DNA from: Mycolicibacterium sphagni
GTDB lineage: Bacteria > Actinomycetota > Actinomycetes > Mycobacteriales > Mycobacteriaceae
Length of the DNA: 64,000 nt
NCBI RefSeq assembly: GCF_002250655.1
Contig: NZ_NOZR01000003.1
Coordinates: forward strand, 1-64,000
Reading direction: 5' to 3'
In this document: piece by piece, positions 62,793-64,000 of the stretch
Position numbering within the stretch: position 1 is the stretch's first letter
Layout of the letters: each line of letters begins with the position of its first letter
Notes under the pieces: generated by a model
Seen by the model: only the letters and a program-made list of their open reading frames with translations
Told to the model about the DNA's origin: nothing
Database searches by the model: none
Translations under genes and position numbers: made by a program

Positions 62793-64000
62793 CTAGTCGG
62801 GATCGCCCTGGCTGTTGGCATTGGCCAGCACGTCGAGGAAGGACCGCGCCCAGCGGTCGACGTCGTGGGCGAGCACCTGGCGCCGAAGTGCCCGCATGCG
62901 CCGACGGCCCTCCTCGGGAGTCTGGTTGACGGCGTCTTCGATGGTGTCCTTGACACCCTCCAGATCGTGTGGGTTGGTCAGGTACGCCTGGCGCAGTTCG
63001 GCTGCGGCACCGGTGAATTCGCTGAGCACCAGGGCGCCGCCCAGATCGCTGCGGCACGCCACGTACTCCTTGGCGACCAGGTTCATGCCGTCCCGAAGGG
63101 GTGTCACCAGCATGACGTCGGCGGCCACAAAGAACGCGATCAACTCGTCGCGGGACACCGGCCGGTGTATGTAGTGCACCACGGGGTGGCCGACTTCGCC
63201 GTACTCGCCGTTGATGTGGCCGACCTGTTGCTCGATCTCATTGCGAAGGATGCGATAGCTCTCCACCCGCTCCCGGCTCGGCGTGGCCAGCTGCACCAAG
63301 ACGGTGTCGTCGCGCTTGGCGCGACCCTCGGCGAGCAATTCCGAAAACGCCTTCAGCCGAACGTCAATGCCTTTGGTGTAGTCCAGCCGGTCGACCCCGA
63401 GTAGGACCTTGCGGGGATTGCCGAGCTCGGCGCGAATCTCCTTGGCCCGCCGCCGGATGTCACGATGGCGTGCCGTGCGGTCGAGGTCCGCGGAGTCGAT
63501 GGAGATCGGGAAGGCGCCGACCTTCACCGTCCGGGAGCCCAGCTGCACTTCGCCGAACCGCGACCGCACACCGACGGAGGCGCGAGATGTGTTGGCGCCG
63601 ACCAGCCGTCGCGACAGGAATAGGAAGTTCTGTGCCCCGCCCGGCAGATGGAACCCGACCAGGTTGGCGCCCAGCAGGCCTTCGATGATCTCGGTCCGCC
63701 ACGGCATCTGCATGAACAGCTCCACGGGCGGAAACGGAATGTGCAGAAAGAACCCGATGGTCAGATCCGGCCGCAGCGTCCGCAGCATCTTGGGCACCAG
63801 CTGTAGCTGGTAGTCCTGGATCCACACGGTGGCACCCTCGGCAGCGGCCTTCGATGTCGCTTCGGCGAAGCGCCGGTTGACGTCGACGTAGCGATCCCAC
63901 CACTCGCGGTGGTACATCGGCTTGACGATCACATCGTGGTACAGCGGCCACAGCGTTGCGTTGGAGAAGCCCTCGTAGTACTCGGCGACGTCGTCGGCGG
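62793..64000 (-). CDS. otsA: Trehalose-6-phosphate synthase OtsA (5' part outside the window)
   Basis: The stop is at 62793 and the frame runs past the right edge, so the N-terminus is missing; about 402 residues are in view. [26 protein letters not shown] and [14 protein letters not shown], then [18 protein letters not shown] are signature stretches of glycosyltransferase family 20. It joins UDP- or ADP-glucose to glucose-6-phosphate. The in-window ATG at 63932 is internal, since the preceding codons ([10 protein letters not shown]) also match OtsA. A housekeeping gene that ends the steroid region. Confidence 0.95.
   Translation of the reverse strand, partial: ADDVAEYYEGFSNATLWPLYHDVIVKPMYHREWWDRYVDVNRRFAEATSKAAAEGATVWIQDYQLQLVPKMLRTLRPDLTIGFFLHIPFPPVELFMQMPWRTEIIEGLLGANLVGFHLPGGAQNFLFLSRRLVGANTSRASVGVRSRFGEVQLGSRTVKVGAFPISIDSADLDRTARHRDIRRRAKEIRAELGNPRKVLLGVDRLDYTKGIDVRLKAFSELLAEGRAKRDDTVLVQLATPSRERVESYRILRNEIEQQVGHINGEYGEVGHPVVHYIHRPVSRDELIAFFVAADVMLVTPLRDGMNLVAKEYVACRSDLGGALVLSEFTGAAAELRQAYLTNPHDLEGVKDTIEDAVNQTPEEGRRRMRALRRQVLAHDVDRWARSFLDVLANANSQGDPD

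Overview
This 64 kb, GC-rich window comes from a mycobacterium, most likely an environmental Mycolicibacterium. The evidence is GTG starts, ATGA/GTGA/TGATG gene overlaps, F420- and deazaflavin-type enzymes, and a gene order that follows the cholesterol-catabolism region of M. tuberculosis (roughly Rv3565 down to Rv3490). Rv numbers are recalled from memory of gene order and protein lengths; no alignment was run. There are 64 protein genes (one cut by the window edge). I see no RNA gene, insertion sequence or CRISPR array, and no gene-free stretch over about 210 bases.

Left part (about 1-20 kb) is the KstR2 block for steroid rings C and D. aspB, fadE33, fadE32, fadE31 and fadD3 read leftward. 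fadE30, ipdF, kstR2 and fadA6 read rightward from a shared control region. ipdC, ipdB, ipdA and echA20 (leftward) and two SDR genes (rightward) diverge from a second KstR2 operator. Between fadA6 and ipdC lies an insertion relative to the M. tuberculosis order: an NDMA-type alcohol dehydrogenase, a DUF3307-like membrane protein and a SatD-family protein with its own three-copy operator.

Middle part (about 20-43 kb) is KstR-controlled. fadA5 diverges from the igr-type operon cyp125-fadE28-fadE29-chsH2-chsH1-ltp2, which removes the last side-chain propionyl unit. Then come a lipoprotein, an aldo/keto reductase, a MaoC-type hydratase with kstD, and hsaE-hsaG-hsaF. RecQ-like helicase, hemophore-like and IclR genes follow, then an SDR/sulfotransferase operon, and kshA.

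Right part (about 43-64 kb) holds a gamma-carbonic-anhydrase-like protein, a ketosteroid-isomerase-like protein, and two luciferase-like oxidoreductases. It also has the Rv3521-ltp4-ltp3 cluster, cyp142, a cutinase, echA19, fadD19, a nitronate-monooxygenase relative, ilvX, fadD17-fadE27-fadE26, fdxD-hsd4A and the end of otsA. The mce4 sterol-import operon, expected between hsd4A and otsA, is not there: the two genes are 5 bp apart.

Together the genes cover side-chain activation and beta-oxidation (CYP125/CYP142, FadD19/FadD17, FadE26-27/28-29, EchA19, Hsd4A, FadA5, ChsH1-H2, Ltp2), ring opening (KstD, KshA) and ring C/D breakdown (FadD3, FadE30-33, IpdABCF, EchA20, FadA6). HsaEFG finish the ring-A fragment. 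Partners not in the window are hsaABCD, kshB, kstR and mce4. Eight KstR-like and two KstR2-like operators can be read directly.
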